Below are positions 10,984-22,090 of a stretch of 64,000 bases of DNA, piece by piece. Below the pieces are notes generated by a model, which ran no database searches, was not told where the DNA came from, and was given only the letters and a program-made list of their open reading frames with translations. Made by a program: the position numbers and the translations under genes. Source of the DNA: Candidatus Dormiibacterota bacterium (GTDB lineage Bacteria; Chloroflexota; Dormibacteria; CF-121); contig DASZZN010000045.1 of assembly GCA_035544955.1 (NCBI GenBank), positions 99,916 to 163,915 of the forward strand, in the 5' to 3' direction. Numbering within the stretch: the first letter of the stretch is position 1; every line of letters starts with the position of its first letter.

Positions 10984-11827
10984 CGGCGGCCGGGTCAAGG
11001 CGCAGCTCGCCAAGGCACGGGCCACCCTGGACACGGCCGGCATTCCATTACCTTGGCTCGACGCCGAGATCCTGGTGGCACACGTCCTCCAGAGTTCGCG
11101 CGAGCGGCTCCACAGCCACCCCGAGCGCGAGCTAACCGTCGCGCAGCGGGCTCAGCTGCGGCGGTTGACCAGTCGCCGAGTGGCCCGCGTTCCGCTGCCC
11201 TACCTGGTCGGCGAGCGCGAGTTCTATGGGTACATGTTTCGCGTTACCCCTGCCGTGCTGATTCCGCGCCCGTCGAGCGAGCTGCTCGTCGAGCTGGCGA
11301 TCGATTGGTTGACGGCACACCCACGGGCGCGGCGGATGATCGACCTGGGTACCGGCAGCGGCGCGGTCGCGATTTCCGTCGCGAAAGCCGTGCCACAGAT
11401 TCACATCGAGGCACGGGATGTCAGCGCTCGCGCGTTAAAGGTGGCTGACGAAAATATCGCGCACTACCGCCTGCGCCGGCGGATCATCACGTTGAAGGGC
11501 GACTTACTGCGCCGCGCGTCCCCAGCGGACCTGATCCTCGCCAACCTTCCCTACATCCCGGAGGCGCTGCGGCGCATTCGGCCGAAGGAGCTCGACTACG
11601 AGCCGGCGCTCGCGCTCGACGGCGGCAAGGACGGGCTGTTGCTGATTCGGGTCGCGCTGGCGCAAGCGCCTGCGGTACTGAAACCGGGCGGCCTCGTCCT
11701 CTTCGAATGCGACCCGGCGCAAATCCGCCGCGTCGTGCGCCTCGCCCAGGGGCACTGGCCCGCGGCGCTGGTGACCGTGCACAAGGACCTGGCCGGGCAG
11801 GACCGCGTGGTCCGGATCCAAACGTGA
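10964..11827 (+). CDS. prmC: Release factor glutamine methyltransferase PrmC (HemK)
   Basis: The 287-residue protein has an N-terminal helical domain and a Rossmann SAM-binding domain with motif I DLGTGSGAVAIS and the active-site segment ANLPYIPE. The common family motif is NPPY; the NLPY variant keeps the key Asn. PrmC methylates the Gln of the GGQ motif in RF1 and RF2. Its placement directly after prfA supports the assignment. It overlaps the following gene by 4 bp (GTGA). A divergent second HemK-like gene lies at 26430-27215. Confidence 0.94.
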   Translation: MAPRATDGGRVKAQLAKARATLDTAGIPLPWLDAEILVAHVLQSSRERLHSHPERELTVAQRAQLRRLTSRRVARVPLPYLVGEREFYGYMFRVTPAVLIPRPSSELLVELAIDWLTAHPRARRMIDLGTGSGAVAISVAKAVPQIHIEARDVSARALKVADENIAHYRLRRRIITLKGDLLRRASPADLILANLPYIPEALRRIRPKELDYEPALALDGGKDGLLLIRVALAQAPAVLKPGGLVLFECDPAQIRRVVRLAQGHWPAALVTVHKDLAGQDRVVRIQT

Positions 11828-12414
11828 CCCTGCGGTGGCCGGCCGACCCGTCGCACATCGCGCAGGCGGCCGAGCGGCTTCGCTCTGGCGCCGTCATCGC
11901 TTTCCCAACCGACACGCTCTATGGCATCGGCGCGCGCGCCGCAGACCCGGCAGCGGTCGCTCGCCTCTACCAGGTAAAGCGCCGTCCATCCGGACAGCCG
12001 ATGGTGTGGCTGGTCACCGACCGGGCGCAGGTCGAGCGGTTCGCGGTCGTCTCCGCGACCGCCACTGAGTTGATGGACCGCTACTGGCCGGGTCCGCTGA
12101 CCCTGGTGCTGCCCGCCCGTATCCCGACCGACCGTTCGACCATCGCAATGCGCGCGCCGGACCACGACGTCGCTTTCGCGCTGCTGAGGGCGCTGGGGGA
12201 GCCGATCGCGAGCAGCAGCGCCAATGCCGCCGGACAGCCGCCGCCTGTCGATGCCGACCAGGTCCTTGCCGGGCTAGACGACGAGCTTGATCTCGTGCTC
12301 GACGGAGGGCACTGCCGAATCGGTCAGCCCTCGACCATTCTTGACCTGAGTGGTGCGACGCCTCGCATCCTGCGCCAGGGGGCGATCCCGTCTTCGGAAC
12401 TGATTCGGGGATAA
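11824..12414 (+). CDS. tsaC: Threonylcarbamoyl-AMP synthase (Sua5/YrdC family)
   Basis: Starting at the GTG that overlaps the prmC stop gives a 196-residue protein, the size of a stand-alone YrdC domain. Motifs include AVIAFPTDTLYGIGARA, the KRRPSGQPM loop and EPIASSSANAAG. The enzyme makes threonylcarbamoyl-AMP from threonine, bicarbonate and ATP for the t6A37 tRNA modification. A longer frame opens upstream at 11707 but would overlap prmC by 120 bp and has no homology. The stop is joined to the glyA start (TAATG). Confidence 0.93.
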   Translation: MTLRWPADPSHIAQAAERLRSGAVIAFPTDTLYGIGARAADPAAVARLYQVKRRPSGQPMVWLVTDRAQVERFAVVSATATELMDRYWPGPLTLVLPARIPTDRSTIAMRAPDHDVAFALLRALGEPIASSSANAAGQPPPVDADQVLAGLDDELDLVLDGGHCRIGQPSTILDLSGATPRILRQGAIPSSELIRG

Positions 12415-13682
12415 TGGGCGGGATGTTGCAGGCCCGCACCGACCTGACCAGCCGGATCGACCTCGTCGATCCCGAGGTCGGTGCCGCGATCCGCGACGAA
12501 TACGAGCGTCAGCAGTACACGCTGGAGCTCATTCCATCGGAGAACATCGCCAGTCCGGCGGTGCTGCAGGCGCTCGGCTCACTGCTCAACAACAAGTACG
12601 CCGAGGGGTACCCGGGCAAGCGCTACTACGGCGGCTGCGAAAACGTCGACCGGATCGAGACGCTCGCGATCGAGCGCGCCAAGGCGCTCTTTGGCGCTGA
12701 GCACGCCAACGTGCAATCCCATTGCGGTACGACCGCCAACTATGCCGTCTACGCGAGCGTCCTCAAGGTTGGCGACACCGTCATGGGGATGGATCTCAGC
12801 CAAGGCGGCCACCTGAGCCACGGGAGCCCCGTGAATTTTTCCGGCAAGCTCTACCACTTCGTGCCGTACGGGGTCGATCCTACGACGGAGCGCATTGATT
12901 ACGACGTGCTCGAGAAGCAGGCGAAAGATGTGCGGCCGAGGATGCTGCTCGCCGGCTATAGTGCCTACCCGCGCACCCTCGACTTCGAGCGGTTGGCGGC
13001 GATCGCCAAGGCGGTCGATGCCTATTTCTTCGTCGACATGGCGCATTTCGCCGGCCTGGTCGCCGGTGGTGCGCACCCGAGCCCGGTGCCCCACGCCGAC
13101 TTCGTCAGCTTCACCACCCACAAGACGATGCGTGGTCCCTGGGGCGCGATGATCCTCTGCAAGGCGAAGTACGCCGCCGAGGTGGACAAGAGCGTGTTTC
13201 CCGGCAGCCAGGGCGGCCCCCACAACCACGCGATCGCCGGCAAGGCGGTGATGCTGGCCCAGTGGAAGACCCCGGAGTTCAGGTCCTACGCGCAGGCGGT
13301 AGTCAACAACGCACATGCGCTCGCCGAGGGGCTCGGCCGTCGCAAGCTCCGGCTGGTCAGTGGGGGAACAGACAACCACCTGATGCTGATCGACCTGCGG
13401 CCGCTCAACCTCACGGGAAAGAAAGTCCAGGATACGTTCGATACCGTCGGCATCACCGTGAACCGCAACTCGATCCCGTTCGATGCCGCGAGCAAGTTCA
13501 ACCCGAGTGGGATCCGGTTGGGATCGCCGTCGGTCACGACGCGAGGAATGGGCACAAAAGAAATGGAGCAGATCGCCGACATGGTTTCCGAGTTGCTCTT
13601 CAACCTCGAGGACCGGACGGTCCATGAACAGGTACGCGCCCGTAGCCGGGCGTTGTGCGAACGATTTCCGCTGCCCTACTAG
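12414..13682 (+). CDS. glyA: Serine hydroxymethyltransferase
   Basis: A 422-residue PLP enzyme interconverting serine and glycine with transfer of a one-carbon unit to tetrahydrofolate. Landmarks are LIPSENIASPAVLQALGS, NNKYAEGYPGKRYYGG, HGSPVNFSGKLY and the PLP-lysine segment FTTHKTMRGPWGAM. The usual NVQPHSGSQAN stretch, which contacts PLP phosphate, reads NVQSHCGTTAN here, an uncommon set of substitutions. The start overlaps the tsaC stop. An internal ATG three codons in is an equally good start. Confidence 0.96.
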   Translation: MGGMLQARTDLTSRIDLVDPEVGAAIRDEYERQQYTLELIPSENIASPAVLQALGSLLNNKYAEGYPGKRYYGGCENVDRIETLAIERAKALFGAEHANVQSHCGTTANYAVYASVLKVGDTVMGMDLSQGGHLSHGSPVNFSGKLYHFVPYGVDPTTERIDYDVLEKQAKDVRPRMLLAGYSAYPRTLDFERLAAIAKAVDAYFFVDMAHFAGLVAGGAHPSPVPHADFVSFTTHKTMRGPWGAMILCKAKYAAEVDKSVFPGSQGGPHNHAIAGKAVMLAQWKTPEFRSYAQAVVNNAHALAEGLGRRKLRLVSGGTDNHLMLIDLRPLNLTGKKVQDTFDTVGITVNRNSIPFDAASKFNPSGIRLGSPSVTTRGMGTKEMEQIADMVSELLFNLEDRTVHEQVRARSRALCERFPLPY

Positions 13683-14749
13683 CGGGCGCGGGCCTCTTCA
13701 GCGACCCGACCTTCTGGTCTGACTTCTCACCCGCGCGCTTCGGCCCGGCGGTGGTGCCTTTTCTCGCGGCGCTGGTCGGAACCACGATCGCGGTCCTTCC
13801 GGCGCGATGGCTGGCCTTCCGGCTGGGGGCCGTTGCCCAGCCGGGAGAACGCCGCATCCACAGTGAGCCCACGGCCCGGCTGGGCGGACTGGCGATGTAC
13901 CTGGGATTCGGCCTATCCGCCGCCCTCTTTTCGACGAACCCGGCAACCCTGGGCTTGCTCCTGTCAGCGGCAGTCATCACGACGCTGATGGTTTTCGACG
14001 ACCTCGGTGGGGTTCGACCCCTCTTCAAACTGGTCTTCCAGGTCGCCGCCTCCCTTCTCGCCATCCTCGTTTTCGGGATTTCGATCAAGTTCATCGGCCT
14101 TCCTGGCCACCTCATCATCTTGTCGTTCGCGGTATCGGTCCCGGTCACGCTGCTCTGGTTCGTCGGTCTGCAAAACACCATCAATCTGATCGACGGCGTC
14201 GATGGGTTGGCTGCCGGTGTGGTGGCGATTGTCGCCGCGACCCTGTTGCTGGCGGCGATCAATCGCGGCGAGGGTGACATCGTCATCCTGGCCGGAGCGC
14301 TGATCGGCGCCTGCATCGGGTTCCTCTTCTTCAACTGGCATCCGGCCCGTGTCCACATGGGCGACAGCGGCAGCAACTTCCTCGGCTTCACGCTGGCCGC
14401 GCTGTCGGTGCTTTCGGTCGCCAAGGGTGCGATCGTGCTGGCCTTGGTTGTGCCTCTTGCGGCGCTAGCGATCCCGATCGTCGACACCATCTGGGCCATC
14501 GTCCGCCGACGGCTGCGCGGTCGGTCGATCGCCACCCCCGACACCGAACACCTGCACCACCGGCTGCTCGACTTCGGCCTCAGTCCGCGCGAGACGGCGC
14601 TCGTCTTCTACTTCGGAACCGCCATCTTTGCCGCGGTCGGGCTGGCCATTTACGGACACAAGAAAGTCCTGCTCGGCGCCATCTTGCTGATGCTGCTCGG
14701 GATCGGCATCATCGTTGTGCGCCGCTTCCGCCGAATCCGACGAGGTTGA
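13655..14749 (+). CDS. wecA: Polyprenyl-phosphate GlcNAc-1-phosphate transferase (MraY/WecA/TagO family)
   Basis: A 364-residue polytopic protein with about ten hydrophobic segments. Family motifs include RLGGLAMYLGF, FDDLGGVRPLFK (the DD Mg site), NTINLIDGVDGLAAG, GDSGSNFLGF and HLHHRLLDFGLS, where the last HxH-type motif marks the WecA/TagO branch and not MraY. The enzyme puts a sugar-1-phosphate onto undecaprenyl phosphate, the first step of many surface polysaccharides, and would prime the glycosyltransferases further downstream. The GTG start overlaps glyA by 28 bp; no better start is seen. Confidence 0.92.
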   Translation: MRTISAALLAGAGLFSDPTFWSDFSPARFGPAVVPFLAALVGTTIAVLPARWLAFRLGAVAQPGERRIHSEPTARLGGLAMYLGFGLSAALFSTNPATLGLLLSAAVITTLMVFDDLGGVRPLFKLVFQVAASLLAILVFGISIKFIGLPGHLIILSFAVSVPVTLLWFVGLQNTINLIDGVDGLAAGVVAIVAATLLLAAINRGEGDIVILAGALIGACIGFLFFNWHPARVHMGDSGSNFLGFTLAALSVLSVAKGAIVLALVVPLAALAIPIVDTIWAIVRRRLRGRSIATPDTEHLHHRLLDFGLSPRETALVFYFGTAIFAAVGLAIYGHKKVLLGAILLMLLGIGIIVVRRFRRIRRG

Positions 14750-14835
14750 GCCCGGTTCGGGCCCGCGCCCGATACCGTTGCGAATTCACCCCTGATAAGC
14801 TTGGAACGGTTGAGGCCTAATTTCTGGAGGCAGTG

Positions 14836-15072
14836 ATGGCCCCGACGGATAAGCGCAAGGACCCCAGCATGCTGGCGGCCTTTAGTCTCGCGTCGGGCGT
14901 CGGCCTCCAGCTAGCCGTCACGGTGTTGGTTGGGTTGGGTCTTGGCTACCTCGCTGACCGGGCCCTGCACACGTCACCCTGGTTCCTCCTGGTGGGGTTG
15001 CTGCTCGGGATTCTGGGGGGCGGTTACAGTGTCGTGCGGAGGCTCATGAAGGAGATACGTCGGAGTGGGTGA
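14836..15072 (+). CDS. atpZ: AtpZ/AtpI-type F0F1 ATPase accessory membrane protein
   Basis: A small 78-residue protein with two hydrophobic segments separated by a short turn, the AtpZ/DUF-type 'putative F0F1-ATPase subunit' pattern (GVGLQLAVTVLVGLGLGYLA, then FLLVGLLLGILGGGYS). Such proteins sit first in ATP synthase operons and have been linked to ion supply or c-ring assembly. ATG 14836 is preferred over the in-frame GTG 14833 because GGAGG at 14826-14830 is then 5 nt away. It overlaps the next gene by 8 bp. Confidence 0.8.
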   Translation: MAPTDKRKDPSMLAAFSLASGVGLQLAVTVLVGLGLGYLADRALHTSPWFLLVGLLLGILGGGYSVVRRLMKEIRRSG

Positions 15073-15442
15073 GCTGCGGCGGTTCGAGCTGACGACGTCC
15101 GTGGTTTTGCTCGCCTTCCTCTGCGTCGTCGGCGCCGCGATGGTGGCCACCGGTCACCCTCGCGCGATCGCCGGTCTGATTGCCGGTGGGCTGCTCGGCC
15201 TCGCCAACATGGTCTGGATGGTTGGAACCGCGCGGCGGTTCCTCGGACACGCCCCGACGGTGCGAATGCTGCAGTTGGCAGCCGCGATCCGGTTCCTCAC
15301 GATCGCCGTCCTGCTGGGCGTCGTCCTCATCGTGAGCCGCGTCGATCCGGTCGGCGCGGCGATCGGTTACTTCTGTTTCCCGATCGCCGGCGCGGTCGCG
15401 GGCTGGCGGATGATGCGGACCCGACCGGGCTTGCCGGTATGA
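15065..15442 (+). CDS. atpI: ATP synthase protein I (AtpI-like)
   Basis: A 125-residue protein with four hydrophobic segments, in the canonical AtpI position directly before subunit a. Sequence conservation in AtpI is low; topology, size and place are the main support. AtpI is thought to assist c-ring assembly. The start is GTG inside the end of the previous gene and the stop overlaps atpB by 4 bp. Confidence 0.72.
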   Translation: MGELRRFELTTSVVLLAFLCVVGAAMVATGHPRAIAGLIAGGLLGLANMVWMVGTARRFLGHAPTVRMLQLAAAIRFLTIAVLLGVVLIVSRVDPVGAAIGYFCFPIAGAVAGWRMMRTRPGLPV

Positions 15443-16140
15443 GGCTCCTGGTGCTGCTTCAGGCGGACGTCACGCACCCCACCATCAACATTGGCGGGAT
15501 CGACTTCAACGCCGACACCATCCGTAACACCCTGATCGTGTGCGCCCTCCTGCTCGTCGGCGCCTTCGTCCTGCGCAGCCAGCTGCGCGTCGGAAAACCG
15601 ACACAGCTGCAGAACATCGTCGAGCTGATCGTCGAGTACATCGGAGGGTTGACCGCGGAGTCGCTCCAGGGTCGAAATCTCAACCTGGGGCCGCTTGCCA
15701 TCACGCTGTTCGTCTTTCTGCTGGTCTCCAACTGGCTGGGACTCATCCCCGGATTCAAGTCGCCGACCAATGACTGGAATACGACGCTGGCGCTGGCCCT
15801 CCTCACGTTCGTGCTGTTCACGTTCTTCAGCATCAGCCGCCGCGGCTTCGGCGGCTACCTCAAACATCTCCTGGTGGTCCCGCCTTACTTTCCGCTGAGC
15901 GTCATCGACGAGCTCGCCAAGCCGATCACGCTGTCCTTCCGGTTGTACTTCAACATCTTCGTCGGGGAGCTGCTGCTGTCACTGATCATCACGCTGGTTC
16001 CGACCTGGATTTCCTGGTTGCCGGGCGCGGTGTGGACGCTTTTCAGCCTCTTCATCGGAACGGTGCAGGCCTTTATCTTTACCGTCTTGACCGTCTCGTA
16101 TGTCGCGATCGCCACTGAAGTTGAAACCGCACATGCATAA
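15439..16140 (+). CDS. atpB: ATP synthase Fo subunit a
   Basis: A 233-residue membrane protein with the conserved helix containing the essential arginine (PITLSFRLYFNIFVGELLLS) and the C-terminal segment FIFTVLTVSYVAIATE. Subunit a forms the two half-channels that carry ions past the c-ring. The start ATG overlaps atpI by 4 bp (ATGA). It is followed by a strong SD and then atpE. Confidence 0.95.
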   Translation: MRLLVLLQADVTHPTINIGGIDFNADTIRNTLIVCALLLVGAFVLRSQLRVGKPTQLQNIVELIVEYIGGLTAESLQGRNLNLGPLAITLFVFLLVSNWLGLIPGFKSPTNDWNTTLALALLTFVLFTFFSISRRGFGGYLKHLLVVPPYFPLSVIDELAKPITLSFRLYFNIFVGELLLSLIITLVPTWISWLPGAVWTLFSLFIGTVQAFIFTVLTVSYVAIATEVETAHA

Positions 16141-16149
16141 CACCACTAA

Positions 16150-16923
<774 letters not shown>

Positions 16924-16931
<8 letters not shown>

Positions 16932-17457
16932 AAGCAGCAACGTGGCGCGCCGCTACGCCGCGGGCATCTTTCAGCTGGCCCAGGAGGAGAACGGGATCGA
17001 CACCTGGCGGGCTGAGCTGGCCAAGTTGGACGAGTTGCTCCAGGACGACGTCCTCGTTGCCGCCTTCAAGAACCCCGCGGTGGGTGTCAGGCGCCGGATG
17101 GATCTGGCCCAGCTTCTCAAGCCGGAGCTCCGCCCCGAAACGGAGAACCTGCTTCGCTTGCTGGTCGAGCACTATCGGACGCGCGAGATCCATCGCATCC
17201 GGGAAGAGTTCGAGCGGCTCGCCGACGAGGCATCCGGTATCGTGCACGCGACCGTGACGACGGCGCTGGAGTTGGAGGAAGATGACCGACGGCACTACGA
17301 GCAGGAACTGGCGCGCAAACTGGGCCGCAAGGTCAACGTCAAGTTCCTCAGCGATCCAGCAATTGTCGGTGGAGCGGCGATCCAGATCGGCGATCACCTG
17401 GTGGACGGTACCGTGCGGACGCAACTCAAGCGGCTCCGGCAGGAATTATTGAGCTAA
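16924..17457 (+). CDS. atpH: ATP synthase F1 subunit delta
   Basis: A 177-residue soluble protein starting [20 protein letters not shown] and ending with the C-terminal signature [20 protein letters not shown]. Delta links the b stalk to the top of the alpha3beta3 head. The GTG start lies within the end of atpF. An SD-like GAGGGAG follows for atpA. Confidence 0.94.
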
Positions 17458-17473
17458 AGGGCGAGGGAGAGCA

Positions 17474-19093
17474 TTGGGCATCAAGTCAGACGAGATCAGC
17501 AATCTGATCAAACAGCGCATCAAGGATTTTGACGTCCCCGTTCTGTCGGCGGACGTTGGCATCGTCACCGAGATCGGTGACGGCATCGCACAGATCTATG
17601 GCCTGAGGAACGCGCAGTCCCTCGAGCTGCTCGAGTTCAAGGGTGGGGTCAAAGGCATGGCGCTCAACCTCGAGGAGGATTCGGTCGGCGCTGTCGTCCT
17701 CGGGCCCTACGAGGAAATCCGCGAGGGCGATGAGGTTCGCACGACCGGCAGCGTAGTCCAGGTGCCGGTTGGTGATGCGCTGATCGGCCGCGTCGTCAAC
17801 GCCCTCGGCGAGCCGATCGACGGAAAAGGACCCATCCAGACAAAAGAAACTGCCCCTGTCGAGAAGGTCGCCCCCGGTGTCATCACACGCCAACCCGTCG
17901 ATACGCCGTTGCAGACCGGGCTGAAGGCGGTCGATGCGATGACTGCCATCGGCCGCGGCCAGCGGGAGCTGATCATCGGTGACCGCCAGACCGGCAAAAC
18001 CGCGATTGGGCTCGACACCATCATCAACCAGAAAGGGCAGGACGTCATCTGCATCTATGTCGCGATCGGGCAACGCGCCGCAACAGTCGCCCAGGTGGCT
18101 GCCGTGCTCGAGGAGCACGGCGCCTTGGAGTACACGATCATCGTCTCTGCGACCGCCAGCGAGCCGGCGCCGCTCTGGTATATCGCGCCCTACGCGGCCA
18201 CCTCGATGGGCGAGTACTTCATGAACAAGGGCAAGGATGTGCTGGTCGTCTACGACGACCTCTCCAAGCACGCCTGGGCCTACCGGCAGATCTCGCTCCT
18301 GCTGCGCCGGCCGCCAGGGCGCGAGGCCTATCCTGGCGATGTCTTCTATTTGCACTCCCGGCTGCTGGAGCGCTCGGCGCGCATGAACAAGGAGAACGGT
18401 GGTGGCTCGCTGACCGCGCTGCCGATCATCGAGACGCTGGCGGGCGACATTTCCGCCTATATCCCTACCAATGTCATCTCGATCACCGACGGCCAGATCT
18501 ACCTGTTGGCCGATCTCTTCTACGCGGGCATCCGGCCCGCGATCTCGACTGGCCTCTCCGTCTCCCGCGTCGGAGGCGCCGCCCAGATCAAAGCCATGCG
18601 GCAGGTCGCCGGCCGTCTTCGCCTCGACCTCTCGCAGTATCGCGACCTCGCGGCCTTCGCCCAGTTCGCCTCCGACCTCGACAAGCGGACGCGTGACCAG
18701 CTGGAGCGTGGCAAGCGCATGGAAGAGCTGCTCAAGCAGGGCCAGTTCGAACCGATGCCCGTCGCCCAGCAGGTGATCGTCCTCTTTGCCGGCGGGAACG
18801 GCCTCCTCGACGACGTTCCGGTCGACAAGGTGGGGCAATTCGAAAAAGAGCTGCTCCGCTTCCTGAGCAGCTCGCACCCGGGCATCGAGCAGGCGATCGC
18901 CAAAGAGAAGGCGTTGTCGCCGGACACGGAAAAGCTTCTGCGTGGCGCGATCGACGAGTTCAAGAAGTCGAGCCCGCTGGTTCAGAAGGTGGAAGAGAAG
19001 CCTGCCGCAAAAGCTGAGGAGCCGGCCAGGGAAAAGGGTCCGTTGCAGTCGGCCCGCCGCGCGACCGAGCGCGAGACCACGAAGCAGCGCTAG
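17474..19093 (+). CDS. atpA: ATP synthase F1 subunit alpha
   Basis: A 539-residue protein with Walker [12 protein letters not shown] near residue 172, the [15 protein letters not shown] segment and the [15 protein letters not shown] signature. Alpha carries the non-catalytic nucleotide sites. The start is TTG with GAGGGAGA upstream. The conserved protein ends around residue 505; the last 30 residues form a K/E/A/R-rich tail absent from typical AtpA, echoed by a longer tail on beta. Confidence 0.97.
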   Translation: MGIKSDEISNLIKQRIKDFDVPVLSADVGIVTEIGDGIAQIYGLRNAQSLELLEFKGGVKGMALNLEEDSVGAVVLGPYEEIREGDEVRTTGSVVQVPVGDALIGRVVNALGEPIDGKGPIQTKETAPVEKVAPGVITRQPVDTPLQTGLKAVDAMTAIGRGQRELIIGDRQTGKTAIGLDTIINQKGQDVICIYVAIGQRAATVAQVAAVLEEHGALEYTIIVSATASEPAPLWYIAPYAATSMGEYFMNKGKDVLVVYDDLSKHAWAYRQISLLLRRPPGREAYPGDVFYLHSRLLERSARMNKENGGGSLTALPIIETLAGDISAYIPTNVISITDGQIYLLADLFYAGIRPAISTGLSVSRVGGAAQIKAMRQVAGRLRLDLSQYRDLAAFAQFASDLDKRTRDQLERGKRMEELLKQGQFEPMPVAQQVIVLFAGGNGLLDDVPVDKVGQFEKELLRFLSSSHPGIEQAIAKEKALSPDTEKLLRGAIDEFKKSSPLVQKVEEKPAAKAEEPAREKGPLQSARRATERETTKQR

Positions 19094-19099
19094 CGCCAG

Positions 19100-19951
19100 A
19101 TGGCCACCCTCGCCGACATCCGCCGCCGGATCGCCAGCGTGAAGAACACGCAGCAGATCACGCGCGCGATGCAGGCGGTCGCCGCCTCCAAGCTGCGGCG
19201 CGTGCAGGCACGGGCGGAGGCGGCGCGCCCCTATGCCGACCGGATGGCCGATGTCCTTGTCGAAGTGGCCAGCCGGGTGACCTCCTATCAGCATCCCTTC
19301 CTGATCGAGCGGCCGGTCAAGAAGCGCTTGCTGATCCTGGTCTCCTCCGACCGTGGGCTGGCGGGAGGCCTGAATGTCAATGCCTTTCGGGTGGCGCTCG
19401 GCTACATTCGGCAGGGCGACATCGTGCTCGACACCATTGGCCGCAAGGGACGGGACTACTTCCGGAGACTCGGCGTGCCGATCCTGGCCGAGGTATCGGG
19501 GATCGGCGACCGTCCCCAGCTAAAGGACATCCTGCCGGCGATCACCGTCGCTCGCGACGAGTATCTCGAGGGTAACGTCGACGAGGTGGCGCTGGTCTAC
19601 ACCCACTTTGCCTCGGTCAGTCGATTGGAGCCCACGGTCAAGGTTCTGATTCCGGTGCGCGTCCCGGAGCGGAAGGAGGGAATCCGCATCGACTACCTGT
19701 ACGAACCGGAGGCCGAGGACGTGCTCTCGCAGTTGCTCCCTCGGTACGTCGAGGCCCAGGTCTACGCCGCGGTGCTCGACAACCTGGCCAGCTTCTACGC
19801 GGCCCAGATGGTGGCGATGCGGAACGCGACCGACAACGCCGGCGAGCTGATCGACGACCTGACCCTGCTGCGCAACAAGGTGCGGCAGGCGACGATCACG
19901 AAGGAGTTGAGTGAAATCGTGGGTGGCGCCGAGGCGCTCACCGCCGGCTAG
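19100..19951 (+). CDS. atpG: ATP synthase F1 subunit gamma
   Basis: A 283-residue protein with the N-terminal coiled-coil start DIRRRIASVKNTQQITRAMQ, the SSDRGLAGGLNVNAF motif and the C-terminal helix NATDNAGELIDDLTLLRNKV. Gamma is the rotor shaft turning inside the alpha3beta3 ring. It lies 6 bp after atpA and 9 bp before atpD, within the operon. Confidence 0.96.
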   Translation: MATLADIRRRIASVKNTQQITRAMQAVAASKLRRVQARAEAARPYADRMADVLVEVASRVTSYQHPFLIERPVKKRLLILVSSDRGLAGGLNVNAFRVALGYIRQGDIVLDTIGRKGRDYFRRLGVPILAEVSGIGDRPQLKDILPAITVARDEYLEGNVDEVALVYTHFASVSRLEPTVKVLIPVRVPERKEGIRIDYLYEPEAEDVLSQLLPRYVEAQVYAAVLDNLASFYAAQMVAMRNATDNAGELIDDLTLLRNKVRQATITKELSEIVGGAEALTAG

Positions 19952-21604
<1,653 letters not shown>

Positions 21605-21606
21605 TC

Positions 21607-22032
21607 GTGGCCGACAGTAAGAAGCTGCATGTCGACATCGTCACCGTCGAAGGCCGGCGCTTCAAGGGCGATGCCGACTTCGTCGTGGCACCGGGATCGG
21701 AGGGGGAGCTGGGGATCCTGCCGCAGCACATCCCGCTGTTGACGCCGCTCAGACCAGGGACGGTGAAGGTGCGCAATGACGGCGACGAGCAGTTCTTCTT
21801 CGTCTCCGGCGGCTTCCTGGAAGTGCGCCCCGATGAAGTGACGGTACTCGCCGATTCGGCCGAACGGGCGGAGGACATCGACGAATCCCGCGCCGAAGAA
21901 GCCCGTCGCCGGGCGGCGGACCTCCTGCAACAGAAGCTGTCCGACACGGATCAGGCCGCCGCCTCGGTCGCCCTGGCACGAGCCGAGGCCAGGCTGCGAC
22001 TGGCCGAGTTGCGCCGCCGCCGCAGAACCTAA
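21607..22032 (+). CDS. atpC: ATP synthase F1 subunit epsilon
   Basis: A 141-residue protein with the beta-sandwich signature APGSEGELGILPQHIPLLTPL and a C-terminal helical pair (EEARRRAADLLQQKL, AEARLRLAELRRRR). Epsilon couples rotor and head and can inhibit ATP hydrolysis. The GTG start lies 2 bp after the atpD stop. It is the last gene of the operon. Confidence 0.94.
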   Translation: MADSKKLHVDIVTVEGRRFKGDADFVVAPGSEGELGILPQHIPLLTPLRPGTVKVRNDGDEQFFFVSGGFLEVRPDEVTVLADSAERAEDIDESRAEEARRRAADLLQQKLSDTDQAAASVALARAEARLRLAELRRRRRT

Positions 22033-22072
22033 GTTACGGAGAGGCCAAATCGAGCCAACGGCGTCGCTCGGC

Positions 22073-22081
22073 TGATACCCT
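22073..22081 (+). promoter_or_regulatory. Extended -10 TGATACCCT of murA, probably leaderless
   Basis: TGA-TACCCT forms an extended -10 (TGn plus TANNNT). It ends 9 nt before the murA GTG, in the same geometry as the pyrG and rpmE starts. It lies in the 58-bp gap after atpC, so murA may be transcribed apart from the ATP synthase operon. Confidence 0.4.
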
Positions 22082-22090
22082 AGGGGGTCA

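Noticed and set aside
14750..14835. Promoter of the ATP synthase operon
   Set aside because: TTGCGA, GATAAG and TAATTT elements occur but none pair at accepted spacing, so no site is claimed.
17486..19294. 602-codon open frame on the minus strand opposite atpA
   Set aside because: It mirrors the atpA gene in a GC-rich genome, shows low-complexity R/L/D-rich sequence without motifs, and conflicts with a certain gene.
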